Assembly: GCF_026586795.1 (NCBI RefSeq)
Contig: NZ_JAPFGY010000002.1
Coordinates: 1-64,000, forward strand
Length of the DNA stretch: 64,000 nucleotides
Source of the DNA: Erythrobacter sp. WG
GTDB lineage: Bacteria > Pseudomonadota > Alphaproteobacteria > Sphingomonadales > Sphingomonadaceae
Direction: 5' to 3'
In this document: positions 17,412-25,501 of the stretch, piece after piece
Numbering within the stretch: position 1 is the first letter of the stretch
Layout of the letters: each line of letters opens with the position of its first letter
The notes under the pieces: generated by a model
Databases searched by the model: none
The model's input: only the letters and a program-made list of their open reading frames with translations
What the model was told of the DNA's origin: nothing
Program-made: the position numbers and the translations under genes

Positions 17412-20400
17412 GGTGCCACCTCGACTGTCTGCGTCCCCAACCGGATGATCGCGGGCGCATCCTCGCCGACCGCGAAGGTGAACACCAGATCCCCGCCGAC
17501 GAATTCCACCCGGTAACGTCCCGCGCTCAGCTTCGAGAGCACCGCGCGCCCGGCGGCATTGGTGAACACCCCGCTCGTCTCGCCCGTGGCGAGGTTGCGC
17601 AGCAACCCGTCGGCGAGCTTCACCGGGGCGCCATCGGGCATGACGAAGGTCACCAGCGCCGAGCGATAGGCGTCGCTGCCGATCGTCAGCCGCACGCCGC
17701 TCGCCGCGCCGGGCTGGGTGAGGTATTCGCCCGCGCCGATATCGTAGCCCGGCGGCGCGCCCAGCACGCTGACGCGGATATTGTCGGGCCGGTAGCCCGA
17801 AAGCTGGCTGATCACCGCCGGGCCCAGTTTGTTGCTCTGCCCCGCGCGCCGCCCGATCCCGCTGGTCTCAACCTCGACGCGCGCCTCCTTGAGCGAGGCG
17901 TGGCGGTCCACCATCACGAAGCCGCGCCCCGGATTGCGGCCGATGCCGAACTCGCCGTCGGCAAAGGCCAGCCCCGATTGCAGGCGGAAATTGACGATGC
18001 TGGAATCGCGCATCCCGCTCGCCGCCTCTGCCCGGGTCCCCACCATCTCGACATCGAGATTGAAGCGCGAATTGGCATAGCGCGCCTGGCCCGTCAGGCG
18101 GCCGAACAGCGGGGTGCGCTCGGCAATCAGCCCGTAATCGAATTCAGGGACGGTGATGTCGCGCACCCGCCGCGCCTCGAAGCGCGCCTGCCGGGTGACG
18201 CTGTCATAGCTGGCGGTCGAGAAATGGCTGCGCCCGAGCGGGATGGTCAGTGTCGCGAGAATACCCCGGTCCGCGCGCCCGCCGATATCGGCATAGCGCG
18301 CGGTCGCCGAGGCGAGCACGCGGCCGAAGGAGGCCTGCACCCCGGCGAACACGGCGCGGGTTGCGGGCCCGCCATCATGGTTCTCGAGGAAATTGCCCCC
18401 CACCGACAAGGCGACGCGTTCCGACAGGCTCACCCGGTAATCGAGCGCCATGTCGAGCTTGACCGGATCGCGCTCGAGCGACTGCGAGAGCCGCCGGTAA
18501 TCGGCCGAGCGGTAATCGACCCGGAGATTGAGCTGGCTGCCGAGGTCCGACAGGCGGAAGGGATCGCCGCGATAGGCGAGACTGACGGCATAGCCCACAT
18601 CATCGCTGGGACGATGGTGGCTCGCGCTCGCGCCCAGGATCAAGGTGCCGCCCGGCACCACGCCAGCGAGCGTCACGCCGAGGTTCTGGTAATCGGCCAT
18701 CAGCGCGAAATGCGCACCCGCGGTCAGCACGTCGCTGAAGCCGCGGGCGTATTGGCCGGTCAACAGGGGCGTGGCGGAATAGGCGAAGCCGCGCGCGGCA
18801 GGCTTGCGCATGAAGCCCGCCGTCACGTTGAACTCGCTGAGGCCCTTGCCGAGTAATTCGATGTCGTTGGCCAGCGTGAAGCTGTCGATCTCGCGCCGCC
18901 CGGTCGCATCCTCGACAATGATGCGGATGTTGGTCGACAGCGAGAGCGCCGGGATGCGGTTCAAATCGACCGGCCCCGCATTGACGTCGAGCGCCTGCAC
19001 CAGCGCGCCGTTGGCATAGATCTCGATCCGCGCCGGACGGTCGAGCGTGAACTGGCGGCGGCCGGTCGGGCGGATGTTGCGCAGGGGCTGGAGCGCGTCG
19101 TAGCGCCGCTCGAGCGATAGCCCCGCAACGTCGACCTCGCCTGCGATCAGCGGCAGGCCCGCATTGAGATCGCCTGCCGCCATGCGCAGCGCCGGGCCCT
19201 CGAAATCCTTGAAGGCGATCAGGCGGTCGCGCTCGAAGGTGCGCTGGCCTTGCCCGGCCAGATTGACGAGGCCGCCGAACAGCAGATAGCCGCCGCGATC
19301 CCGCCCGCCGATGTTGAGGAACCCGGCGAAGTTGTAGGCAAGGCGCGTGCTGCGCTGCGGATCGCTGAAATCGTGGCTGCCCACAAGGTTGCCGGTCACG
19401 CCGAAGGCGAGGTCCGCCGGCGCGACGCGCTCGGCTGCGCCCAGCTTGACGTCGCCCATGAAGTCGAAGGTCTGCGCCCCCACCGCATCGGGCGACAGCG
19501 CGAGACCGATGGTGAGGCTGGAAGGATCATAGGTGGCGGTGATGCCGAGCGTCGCCAGCCGTTCGAGGGAGAGGAAGCTGCCCGCCTCGCGCTTCAGGTC
19601 ATCGCGCCGCGCGGCGGCGAGCTTGTCGCTGAGGGCGCGTTCGAGCGAGCCTGCCTCGATGCCGCGCAGTTCGGTGGGGGTCAGCTCGGCGGTGATCGGC
19701 GCCAGCCGGTTTCCCGCCAGCATCGGGGGCATGGAGATCCGGCTGACCCGCGGCGGCCGAGGGGGGGGAGCGTTGCTGGCGGCGGTCAGCGCGGCACTTG
19801 TCGCAGGCGGTGGCGGCGGCGGCGGCTCCGGCTCTGGCTCCGGCGCGGCGGGCGCAGGTGTCTCTGCCTTGTCGACCGGAACCACGCTGCCATCGGCCGT
19901 GACCGCAACCAGTCGGCCGCTCTCGACCTTGCGCAGGGACTGCGCGGCGAGATCGACGAGGTTGCCGAACAGGAAGGGGGCGGCCCGATCGGGCAGGTCG
20001 ATCGGGGCGACCGGTGCGATGAGACGCGCGCCGCCCGCCTCGCCCGCCGTCCCGGGGGGAAGAACCTGCGTGCCCGCGACCTCGGGTACCAGCGCGAAGC
20101 TCAGCGTGAGGTTCGCCGGGTTGTAGGCGGCCACGATGCCCAGCTCCTGAAGCCGCGCCACCGGCAGGAAGCGGCCCGCCTCGCGCCGCAGTTGCTCGCG
20201 GTGGACCGCGGTCAGGCGGTTGCCGAGCGCCAGCGCCAGCGAACCCGCCTCGATCCCGCGCAGCTCGATCGCGTTGAACTCGGCCGTGACCTGCGGCAGG
20301 CGGTGCCCTTCGAGCACCGGATGCATGATGAACAGGCTCGCTTGCGGCGCGGGCGAGCTCCACACCGCAGCCGCGGCAGCGAGAGCGGTCGCCAGATCGG

Positions 20401-20554
20401 ACGACGGCGGGGGAGGCGGGATCGCCGCCGCGCCGTCGGCCACGGTGAGCCCGCCGGGAGCAGCCCACGCCGCGCTGCCCGTCGCGGTCAGCAGCGGGAC
20501 CAGCATTAGCCGCCCGTGCCGCGTCACCCCCAGGTTACGGCCCCCGCGCCCCAC
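17408..20554 (-). CDS. Fimbrial outer-membrane usher with duplicated N-terminal domain
   Basis: 1048 residues from a GTG at 20554; GTG 20527 or ATG 20506 also give a signal peptide (cleaved near 'SAAWAAP'). The usher threads pilins through the outer membrane. Residues 75-162 and 272-360 are two copies of the same segment (shared 'ELRGIEAGSL', 'REAG.FL', 'LGI.A.Y.P..LT'), joined by a Pro/Glu linker near 230-268. The 24-stranded barrel follows ('GVTGNLVGSHDF', 'RLAYNFAGFLNIGGRDRGGYL', 'GLSLERRYDALQPLRNIRPTGRRQFTLDRPARIEIYANG'). C-terminal domains with 'PDGAPVKLADGLLRNLATGETSGVFTNAAGRAVLS' complete it. PapC-type ushers are about 800-850 residues and have one N-domain, so the extra length is explained by the duplication. 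It is 64 bases after the chaperone. Confidence 0.9.
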   Translation of the reverse strand: MGRGGRNLGVTRHGRLMLVPLLTATGSAAWAAPGGLTVADGAAAIPPPPPSSDLATALAAAAAVWSSPAPQASLFIMHPVLEGHRLPQVTAEFNAIELRGIEAGSLALALGNRLTAVHREQLRREAGRFLPVARLQELGIVAAYNPANLTLSFALVPEVAGTQVLPPGTAGEAGGARLIAPVAPIDLPDRAAPFLFGNLVDLAAQSLRKVESGRLVAVTADGSVVPVDKAETPAPAAPEPEPEPPPPPPPATSAALTAASNAPPPRPPRVSRISMPPMLAGNRLAPITAELTPTELRGIEAGSLERALSDKLAAARRDDLKREAGSFLSLERLATLGITATYDPSSLTIGLALSPDAVGAQTFDFMGDVKLGAAERVAPADLAFGVTGNLVGSHDFSDPQRSTRLAYNFAGFLNIGGRDRGGYLLFGGLVNLAGQGQRTFERDRLIAFKDFEGPALRMAAGDLNAGLPLIAGEVDVAGLSLERRYDALQPLRNIRPTGRRQFTLDRPARIEIYANGALVQALDVNAGPVDLNRIPALSLSTNIRIIVEDATGRREIDSFTLANDIELLGKGLSEFNVTAGFMRKPAARGFAYSATPLLTGQYARGFSDVLTAGAHFALMADYQNLGVTLAGVVPGGTLILGASASHHRPSDDVGYAVSLAYRGDPFRLSDLGSQLNLRVDYRSADYRRLSQSLERDPVKLDMALDYRVSLSERVALSVGGNFLENHDGGPATRAVFAGVQASFGRVLASATARYADIGGRADRGILATLTIPLGRSHFSTASYDSVTRQARFEARRVRDITVPEFDYGLIAERTPLFGRLTGQARYANSRFNLDVEMVGTRAEAASGMRDSSIVNFRLQSGLAFADGEFGIGRNPGRGFVMVDRHASLKEARVEVETSGIGRRAGQSNKLGPAVISQLSGYRPDNIRVSVLGAPPGYDIGAGEYLTQPGAASGVRLTIGSDAYRSALVTFVMPDGAPVKLADGLLRNLATGETSGVFTNAAGRAVLSKLSAGRYRVEFVGGDLVFTFAVGEDAPAIIRLGTQTVEVAP

Positions 20555-20618
20555 GGATCAGGCCATCACCACCGGCAGGCCCCCGTCGCTCGGCTGGGCC
20601 GCAGCCGTGCCGCCTGTC

Positions 20619-21386
20619 TCAGCTTTCACCGCGCAGCAGCCGGACTTCGGTCGGCCCGCCCGCCCCGGCGGCGATGCTCCTGTCGAGCGGGAGCGCGAAT
20701 TCGCGGGTCGCACCGGGCGGCACGATCGGATTGGCGACGAGGGTCGCGACGTCGTCCGGGGTCAGGGTGACGCGCGTGCCGCCTACATTGTATTCGAGTG
20801 CCTGCCCGGTCAGGAAGCCATAGTCGTTGCCGCTGTTGGCGACCTTGAAGCGCAGGATGCCGTCCGCGACCGCCGTGTCGCTCACCGCCAGCCGGGCGCG
20901 CGCCCGGGGGGGCTGGACATAGACCGCGACGCCGAAATTGTAGGTAAACTGGATGCCAGTGCCCTCCAGCTTGTTCACCGGAACCTCGGTCACCTGCACC
21001 ACGAAAGCCTGCGCCGTCTCGCCCAGATCGCCGACATACTGGATGCGGATCGCCTGCGATTGGCCCGCCGGGATCTGCACCTGCGGGGGGAAGGTGATGA
21101 ATTCCTCCTCGGCCGGTTCGAACACCTGTTCGCCGTCGGGCTTGACCACCCGCCGCAGCACCTGGATCTCGACCGGGAGCGGTTCGGTGCGGATGTTGTT
21201 GATTGTGATCGTGGCGCTGTTCTGGCCTCCGCCGGGCTGGAGAAAGACGCGCATCGGCGTGACTTCATAGGCCTGCAGTGCGCCCGAAAGGACCAGCGCA
21301 AGCCCGGCCGCGAAGGCCGTCGCAAGGCGCCGCAGGGCACGCAGGTTGCGCTCGGCAAGGACCGATAGCCTCGTGCTGATGTTCAT
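20619..21386 (-). CDS. Periplasmic pilus chaperone (PapD-like)
   Basis: 255 residues from ATG 21386; a TTG five codons upstream is possible but less likely. Signal peptide to about 'GALQAYE'. The PapD fold is shown by 'VTPMRVFLQPGGGQNSATITINNI', the G1 strand and loop 'FPPQVQIPAGQSQAIRIQYVG', and 'FVVQVTEVPVNKLEGTGIQFTYNFGVAVYV'. It supplies the missing strand to incoming pilins and delivers them to the usher. It lies after an intrinsic terminator that separates it from the pilin genes, and may also have its own promoter in 21387-21466. Confidence 0.9.
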   Translation of the reverse strand: MNISTRLSVLAERNLRALRRLATAFAAGLALVLSGALQAYEVTPMRVFLQPGGGQNSATITINNIRTEPLPVEIQVLRRVVKPDGEQVFEPAEEEFITFPPQVQIPAGQSQAIRIQYVGDLGETAQAFVVQVTEVPVNKLEGTGIQFTYNFGVAVYVQPPRARARLAVSDTAVADGILRFKVANSGNDYGFLTGQALEYNVGGTRVTLTPDDVATLVANPIVPPGATREFALPLDRSIAAGAGGPTEVRLLRGES

Positions 21387-21466
21387 GATGATGGGAGCCA
21401 ATCTTGCCGAAGGTTAATCTGGTTTGTTGATATGGACTAACCTTGCCTGCGGGCAAGCCGCTCACG

Positions 21467-21501
21467 AAAAAAGTGGTGGAACCCCGGGGGCTCCACCACT
21501 T
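21467..21501 (-). terminator. Intrinsic terminator between pilins and chaperone
   Basis: Arms 21471-21480 and 21492-21501 (AAGTGGTGGA / TCCACCACTT) pair perfectly, with a CCCC/GGGG core inside. On the minus strand the stem is followed by six U (complement of the A-run 21467-21472). It lies after the pilin genes and before the chaperone, so it likely acts as a partial terminator. Confidence 0.85.
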
Positions 21502-21544
21502 CGCGTGTGTCATGCGGCGGGGGACAGGGCCCCCGGGCGACGGA

Positions 21545-22099
21545 TCAGAGCGCGGTGACGGTGATGGTCACGGTGTCGCGGTAGTTGCCCGCATAGACGG
21601 TAGTGCCCGGCGCGCCGTTGCCGCCGGCGGCACCCTGCACGCCGAAGGCCTGGAAGCTCACCGCGCCGGTCTCGCCCGCGAGGAACGCGGTGCTGCCGCC
21701 GAAGGTGGTCGCCACCGGCGAGGTCAGCTGCTGGGCGGCGAACGAAAGGCCGGCATCGCCGGTGTGCGCCATGTTGAAGCGGATGCGGCGCGCGTTATCG
21801 GTCGTCGGCTGGCCGCCGAGGGTGAGGTAGCCGTTGTTCTGCGAGGTGATGGTGCGGGTGAAGCCGTTGACGCTGTTGCAGCGATAGGTCGCCTCGCCGG
21901 CGGCGACATCGACAGTGCTGCTAGTCGCGACAGTGGCGAGCTGGCCGAAATCGACCGCCACGGTAGCGCCGCCCGAGTTATAGACGCCGCACGACGGCGC
22001 GACCTGGGCGTTGAGGTTGTAGGTCAGGCTCTGGGCCGAGGCGGGGACGGCTGCGAAAGCGGCAAACCCGGCGGCGATGAGGGCAATCTTGGTCTTCAT
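21545..22099 (-). CDS. Spore-coat-U domain pilin (third of three)
   Basis: 184 residues. Signal peptide cleaved after 'VPASAQ' (about residue 23). Cys37 ('VAPSCGVYNS') and Cys74 ('ATYRCNSVNGF') form the canonical pair. Other shared features are 'VDFGQLATV', 'RRIRFNMAH' and the closing 'GNYRDTVTITVTAL'. It is closest to the pilin at 22140 and like it carries 'NSV.GFTRTI.SQN.G.LTL'. Spore-coat-U domains make chaperone-usher pili in proteobacteria. It is the last gene before the terminator, probably a major or alternative shaft subunit. Confidence 0.87.
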   Translation of the reverse strand: MKTKIALIAAGFAAFAAVPASAQSLTYNLNAQVAPSCGVYNSGGATVAVDFGQLATVATSSTVDVAAGEATYRCNSVNGFTRTITSQNNGYLTLGGQPTTDNARRIRFNMAHTGDAGLSFAAQQLTSPVATTFGGSTAFLAGETGAVSFQAFGVQGAAGGNGAPGTTVYAGNYRDTVTITVTAL

Positions 22100-22139
22100 G
22101 GTTGTGGTCCTTTGGTCAGGTGGTGAACAGATTGGTTGG

Positions 22140-22703
22140 TCAATTGGCGGTAAGCGTGATCGTCACGGTGTCGCGGTAGTTGCCCGAAAGCACGGTCGTG
22201 CCCGGCACGCCGTTGGCCGCCGGAGCACCGCGCACCCCGGACGCCTGGAACGAGATCCCGCCGGTCTGGCCGCCAAGCCAGGTGCCGTTGCCGGGAAAGC
22301 TGCCCGTGACCGGCGCGGTCAGCTGGCGCGCGGCAAAGCCGAGCCCGCTGCCGCCGCCATGGGTCAGGGTGAAGCGGATGCGGCGGCTGGCCTGCGTCGT
22401 GGGCGCACCGTCGAGCGTCAGCCAGCCGCTGTTCTGCGAGGCGATGGTGCGGGTGAAGCCGGCCACCGAATTGCAGCGATAGGTTGCGCTGCCCGCGGGC
22501 GCGTTGACGGTAGCGGCAGTGTCGACGGTGGCGAGCGAGCCGAAGTTGACATCGATCACCGTGCCGGTCGAGCTGTAGACACCGCACACCGGCGCAACCT
22601 GCGCGCTCATGTCGTAGGTGAGGTTCTGCGCCGCCAGCGGCGCTGCGGCGAGCGCGGCGAGACCGGCGGCGAGGATGGTGGACGTGCGCAAGATCTTCTC
22701 CAT
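22140..22703 (-). CDS. Spore-coat-U domain pilin (second of three)
   Basis: 187 residues. The ATG at 22703 is chosen because it starts the signal peptide (MEKILRTSTILAAGLAAL, cleaved near 'PLAAQ'); a longer frame upstream is only the antisense of the neighbouring pilin. Cys40 and Cys77 form the conserved pair. The pattern 'VDVNFGSLATV... YRCNSVAGFTRTIASQNSG' (internal parts omitted) and the closing 'GNYRDTVTITLTAN' match its neighbours. It follows the first pilin after 10 bases. The array suggests subunit diversification by tandem duplication. Confidence 0.87.
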   Translation of the reverse strand: MEKILRTSTILAAGLAALAAAPLAAQNLTYDMSAQVAPVCGVYSSTGTVIDVNFGSLATVDTAATVNAPAGSATYRCNSVAGFTRTIASQNSGWLTLDGAPTTQASRRIRFTLTHGGGSGLGFAARQLTAPVTGSFPGNGTWLGGQTGGISFQASGVRGAPAANGVPGTTVLSGNYRDTVTITLTAN

Positions 22704-22713
22704 GTCAGGCCTG

Positions 22714-23268
22714 TCAGTTGGCGGTGATGGTGAGCGTGACGGTATCGCGGTAATTGCCCGCGAAGACGGTGGTGGCGGTCGGCCCGGCGGTTGTGGCGGG
22801 GCCGCGAACGCCATAGGCGCGAAAGCGGATGATCGCGGTCTGGCCGTTGAGGTAGCGGCGGCTGTTCGGCGCATCGACGAGCGTGCGCACGCGCGGCGCG
22901 GTCAGCTGCGCATAGCCGAAACCGTCGGCGCCCTGATGCTGCATGGTGAAGCGGATGCGGCGATTGGCGCTGGTGGTGGCCTGGCCGCCGAGCGTCAGCC
23001 AGCCGCTGTTCTGGGAAGCGACGGTGCGGGTGAAGCCGGCCGGGACGTTGCAGCGATAGGTGATGTCGCCGGCGCTGCGCTGGACGAACTGGGCAGGCAG
23101 GATGTTCGCGAGCGCGCCGAAATCGACCGCGACGACCTGACCTTCGGTGTTGTAGGCGCCGCAAATCTGCCGGACCTGCGCATTGACGTCGTAGCGGACC
23201 GTCTGGGCAACGGCCGCGACCGGTGCGGCCAGCAGGCCAGCAGCCAGGATCAGCGGAACAAGCCTCAT
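22714..23268 (-). CDS. Spore-coat-U domain pilin (first of three)
   Basis: 184 residues from ATG 23268, which starts a typical signal (MRLVPLILAAGLLAAPVAAV, cleaved near 'AVAQ'). Cys36 ('VRQICGAYN') and Cys73 ('DITYRCNVPAGF') are the conserved pair. It is the most divergent of the three, with 'TLVDAPNSRRYLNGQ' where the others have Gly-rich loops. The closing strand is 'GNYRDTVTLTITAN'. As the first gene of the minus-strand operon it sits next to the 23269-23690 promoter region. Confidence 0.87.
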   Translation of the reverse strand: MRLVPLILAAGLLAAPVAAVAQTVRYDVNAQVRQICGAYNTEGQVVAVDFGALANILPAQFVQRSAGDITYRCNVPAGFTRTVASQNSGWLTLGGQATTSANRRIRFTMQHQGADGFGYAQLTAPRVRTLVDAPNSRRYLNGQTAIIRFRAYGVRGPATTAGPTATTVFAGNYRDTVTLTITAN

Positions 23269-23690
23269 CGATTCACACCCCGTCTTGCGGCGCCGTGCGG
23301 CAGCGCGGCCGTGTCCGAGCGACACTTCAGACGGGGATTTATCGGCGATGTGTAAATTAACGGTTTACCGCAGCCATACCTCGTATTCCTGCCGAGTTGC
23401 CTCCCATTGTCGTCGAGTCGCCTGTCGGTTAGCCGGACCGCGTGACCGTGCCTTGCGGCGAGGTGCCGGGCGCTCGCTTCTCGCCCCGGCTGGTCGGCCT
23501 GCGCTGACGCCCGAGGCGGGGTCCCGCGAGCATCTTGCAATCGCGCCGCCTTCGGCGTAAGGCGCACTCGTCTTTCCGACATCGGCAGATCCTCCAGCCC
23601 CTCCGGCGACCTTGTCCCGGGCGGCGCGGAGCCCTACCTCACAGCCGGCCGGACGAGACGTGAAGGCATTGCGCGAAGGATAAGGCTTCC
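23269..23690. other. Shared promoter region of pilus operon and secE
   Basis: No gene supported. It holds the divergent promoters of the pilin operon (leftward) and secE (rightward). An A/T-rich patch at 23350-23370 contains the inverted repeat GTAAA-N7-TTTAC (23352-23368), a possible operator or promoter element of the pilins. No copy of the tRNA-Trp 3' end was found here. Confidence 0.45.
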
Positions 23691-23933
23691 ATGGCCGACA
23701 AGATGATCGCCCCCAAGGACGGGGCCGAAGTGAAGAAGCCCAGGACCTCGCCCGGCGAGTTCGTCAATCAGGTGCGCGCCGAGACGAACAAGATCGTCTG
23801 GCCGACCCGCGAGGAGACGGTCCGCACCGCGATCTTCGTGTTCATCTTCATGACCATCCTATCGCTGTTCTTCCTCGGCATCGACAGCCTGTTCGGCATG
23901 GTCGTGCGCGCGCTCATCGGGCTGCTCCAGTAA
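23691..23933 (+). CDS. secE: Preprotein translocase subunit SecE
   Basis: 80 residues, the short single-helix form usual in alphaproteobacteria. The conserved amphipathic and membrane parts are clear: 'SPGEFVNQVRAETNKIVWPTREETVRTAIFVFIFMTILSLFFLGIDSLFG' (in pieces), including the invariant 'KIVWPTREET'. SecE clamps SecY in the inner-membrane translocon. nusG follows after 53 bases, the universal bacterial order. Confidence 0.97.
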   Translation: MADKMIAPKDGAEVKKPRTSPGEFVNQVRAETNKIVWPTREETVRTAIFVFIFMTILSLFFLGIDSLFGMVVRALIGLLQ

Positions 23934-23986
23934 GCCTGCCGAGCTCCGCCGCCTCCCACCGACAGACCCATTTCCAAGGACAACCC

Positions 23987-24523
23987 ATGGCCCGCTGGTA
24001 CATCATCCACGCTTACTCCGGTTTCGAGAACAAGGTGCGCGACGCGATCATCGCCGAGGCCGAGCGCCTCGGCCTGTCGGAAGGCGTCGAGGAAGTGCAG
24101 GTTCCCACCGAGACCGTCACCGAAGTGAAGCGCGGCAAGAAGGTGCAGGTCGAACGCAAGTTCATGCCCGGTTACGTGCTCGCCAAGCTGAACATGACCG
24201 ACGATATCTACCATCTCGTCAAGAACACCCCCAAGGTGACCGGCTTCCTCGGCTCGGGCAACAAGCCGCAGGCGATTTCCGAGAAGGAAGCCTCGCGCTA
24301 TTTCGGCGGAGTGGAAGAAGCCAAGGCCGCGCCCAAGCGCGACATCAGCGTCGATTACGAGATCGGCGATTCGGTCAAGGTCAACGCGGGGCCCTTCGCG
24401 AGCTTCAACGGGATCGTCGAAGAGCTCGATTTCGACAAGCAGCGGGTCAAGGTCAGCGTCTCGATCTTCGGCCGCGCCACTCCGGTGGAACTGGGCTTTG
24501 AGGAAGTCGAACTGGTGAAGTAA
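23987..24523 (+). CDS. nusG: Transcription termination/antitermination protein NusG
   Basis: 178 residues, the standard length. NGN domain: 'MARWYIIHAYSGFENKVRDAI', 'VPTETVTEVKRGKKV', 'RKFMPGYVLAKLNMTDDIYHLVKNTPKVTGFLG'. KOW domain: 'IGDSVKVNAGPFASFNGIVEELD' through the end 'ELGFEEVELVK'. It binds RNA polymerase and links it to Rho and to ribosomal protein S10. In most bacteria rplK follows directly; here about 980 bases intervene. Confidence 0.98.
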   Translation: MARWYIIHAYSGFENKVRDAIIAEAERLGLSEGVEEVQVPTETVTEVKRGKKVQVERKFMPGYVLAKLNMTDDIYHLVKNTPKVTGFLGSGNKPQAISEKEASRYFGGVEEAKAAPKRDISVDYEIGDSVKVNAGPFASFNGIVEELDFDKQRVKVSVSIFGRATPVELGFEEVELVK

Positions 24524-24550
24524 GGCGCCTCCGGCCCACGTCGATCCCTC

Positions 24551-24616
24551 CACTCGTGTCGAGCGTAGTCGAGACACCGACACGCACTGGCCTCTCGACT
24601 TCGCTCGAGGCGAACG
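24551..24616. repeat. Palindromic intergenic repeat, family A
   Basis: Two inverted half-elements (GTGTCGAGCGTAGTCGAGAC and its relative CTCTCGACTTCGCTCGAGG) face each other around a short spacer, followed by CGAACGG. The same unit recurs at 30138, 48052 and 57528, always between genes. Confidence 0.8.
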
Positions 24617-24641
24617 GACCTGGGATGGACAAGGGGCGGAA

Positions 24642-24830
24642 GTGAAAACCCGCCCCGGCATCTGTCGGAAGAAGCGCCGCTTCGCCACGCGCGAGGCGGC
24701 AGAGGCGGTCGCCCTCGCCGCCGACACCCCATTGCGCGCCTACAGATGTGGGCTGTGCCGCGGCTTCCACCTCACTAGCCGCACCAAGGGTTTGAGGGTG
24801 CCGCGCGCTTCCGCTTCCGGGCACGTGTAA
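24642..24830 (+). CDS. Small Cys/His protein of unknown function
   Basis: 62 residues from a GTG with AAGGGG upstream. Basic N-terminus 'CRKKRRFATREAAEAVAL', then 'YRCGLCRGFHLTSR'. The arrangement Cys, 'RRF.T...A', 'YRC..C.G.HLT' recurs in short uncharacterised bacterial proteins and could be a small zinc-binding fold (one Cys near the N-terminus, CxxC, His). It sits between nusG and rplK, after a palindromic repeat. No function can be assigned. Confidence 0.6.
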   Translation: MKTRPGICRKKRRFATREAAEAVALAADTPLRAYRCGLCRGFHLTSRTKGLRVPRASASGHV

Positions 24831-25501
24831 TGCTGGGGCGAATGACCGGAAGTGGGTGGAAACAGGACAGTCTTGAGTCTTATTTCTTGAGCCAATCTCT
24901 GACGATCAGCGCGGCACCGTGAAGAGGCGCGCGGACAATAGTGAGGACGGCCAATACGACGAATAATAGAGCGAATCATGCGAAGGGGCCTCGAGCTCCC
25001 ATTGGTGTCGCTCTCTCTCTGCATAGGCCCAAGATGATTGAATGCGTAAGTGTCAACAAGTGAGCGCTAGCTGAAGGGCAGCTTTCGGCGGCAGGGCCGC
25101 GATCGCGGACATTCCCTACGCCTCCGCCGGCCTCCAGGATGTGCCCGGCTCTGTCCCATCGTTCTGCCCGGGCTTTTAGGCCGTTTGCCTCCCAGATGCG
25201 TTTTTGCGCCACGCTCCCGTGCCCGTCGTTCAAGAAACTCGGGCCTAGCTTATTGAAGTGGATACTGAAGTTGACCGTCTGCAAATCGGACAGCGTGTCC
25301 ACTTTGTCCGCTGGCTCGCGGCGCGGCCACAGCCGGGTTGCTTTTTGCCCAACTTGCGCCTACGCGCGCGCCTTCGCTCGGGCTTCGGGTCCGGGTGATT
25401 CCGTGCGGGAGCCGCTGGCGTGCACAGGCCACGGCGTTCGACCGCTCACCATGAGCCGGGCTGGAAACAGCGCGGCAACAGTGCGACAGGAGTAAGGATT
25501 C
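24831..25501. other. 671-base stretch without a clear gene, partly lower GC
   Basis: The first 250 bases are visibly less GC-rich than the neighbours and have stops in all frames. Open frames in both directions (for example 24976-25302 minus, 25139-25495 plus) show no recognisable domain. An imperfect inverted repeat AGTGGATAC / GTGTCCACT lies near 25257-25304. The last part must hold the rplK-rplA promoter and leader; CAGGAGTAAGG at 25488-25498 is the rplK ribosome-binding site. Confidence 0.5.

Noticed and set aside
2601-23690. Integrative island at tRNA-Trp with attachment sites
   Set aside because: No integrase, no direct repeat of the tRNA 3' end near secE, and no mobile-element genes were seen; only the broken gene order is reported.
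24880-24975. Hydrophobic 31-codon frame on the minus strand between nusG and rplK ('LLFVVLAVLTIVRAP')
   Set aside because: It starts after an in-frame TGA with no ATG, GTG or ribosome-binding site; at most a remnant.
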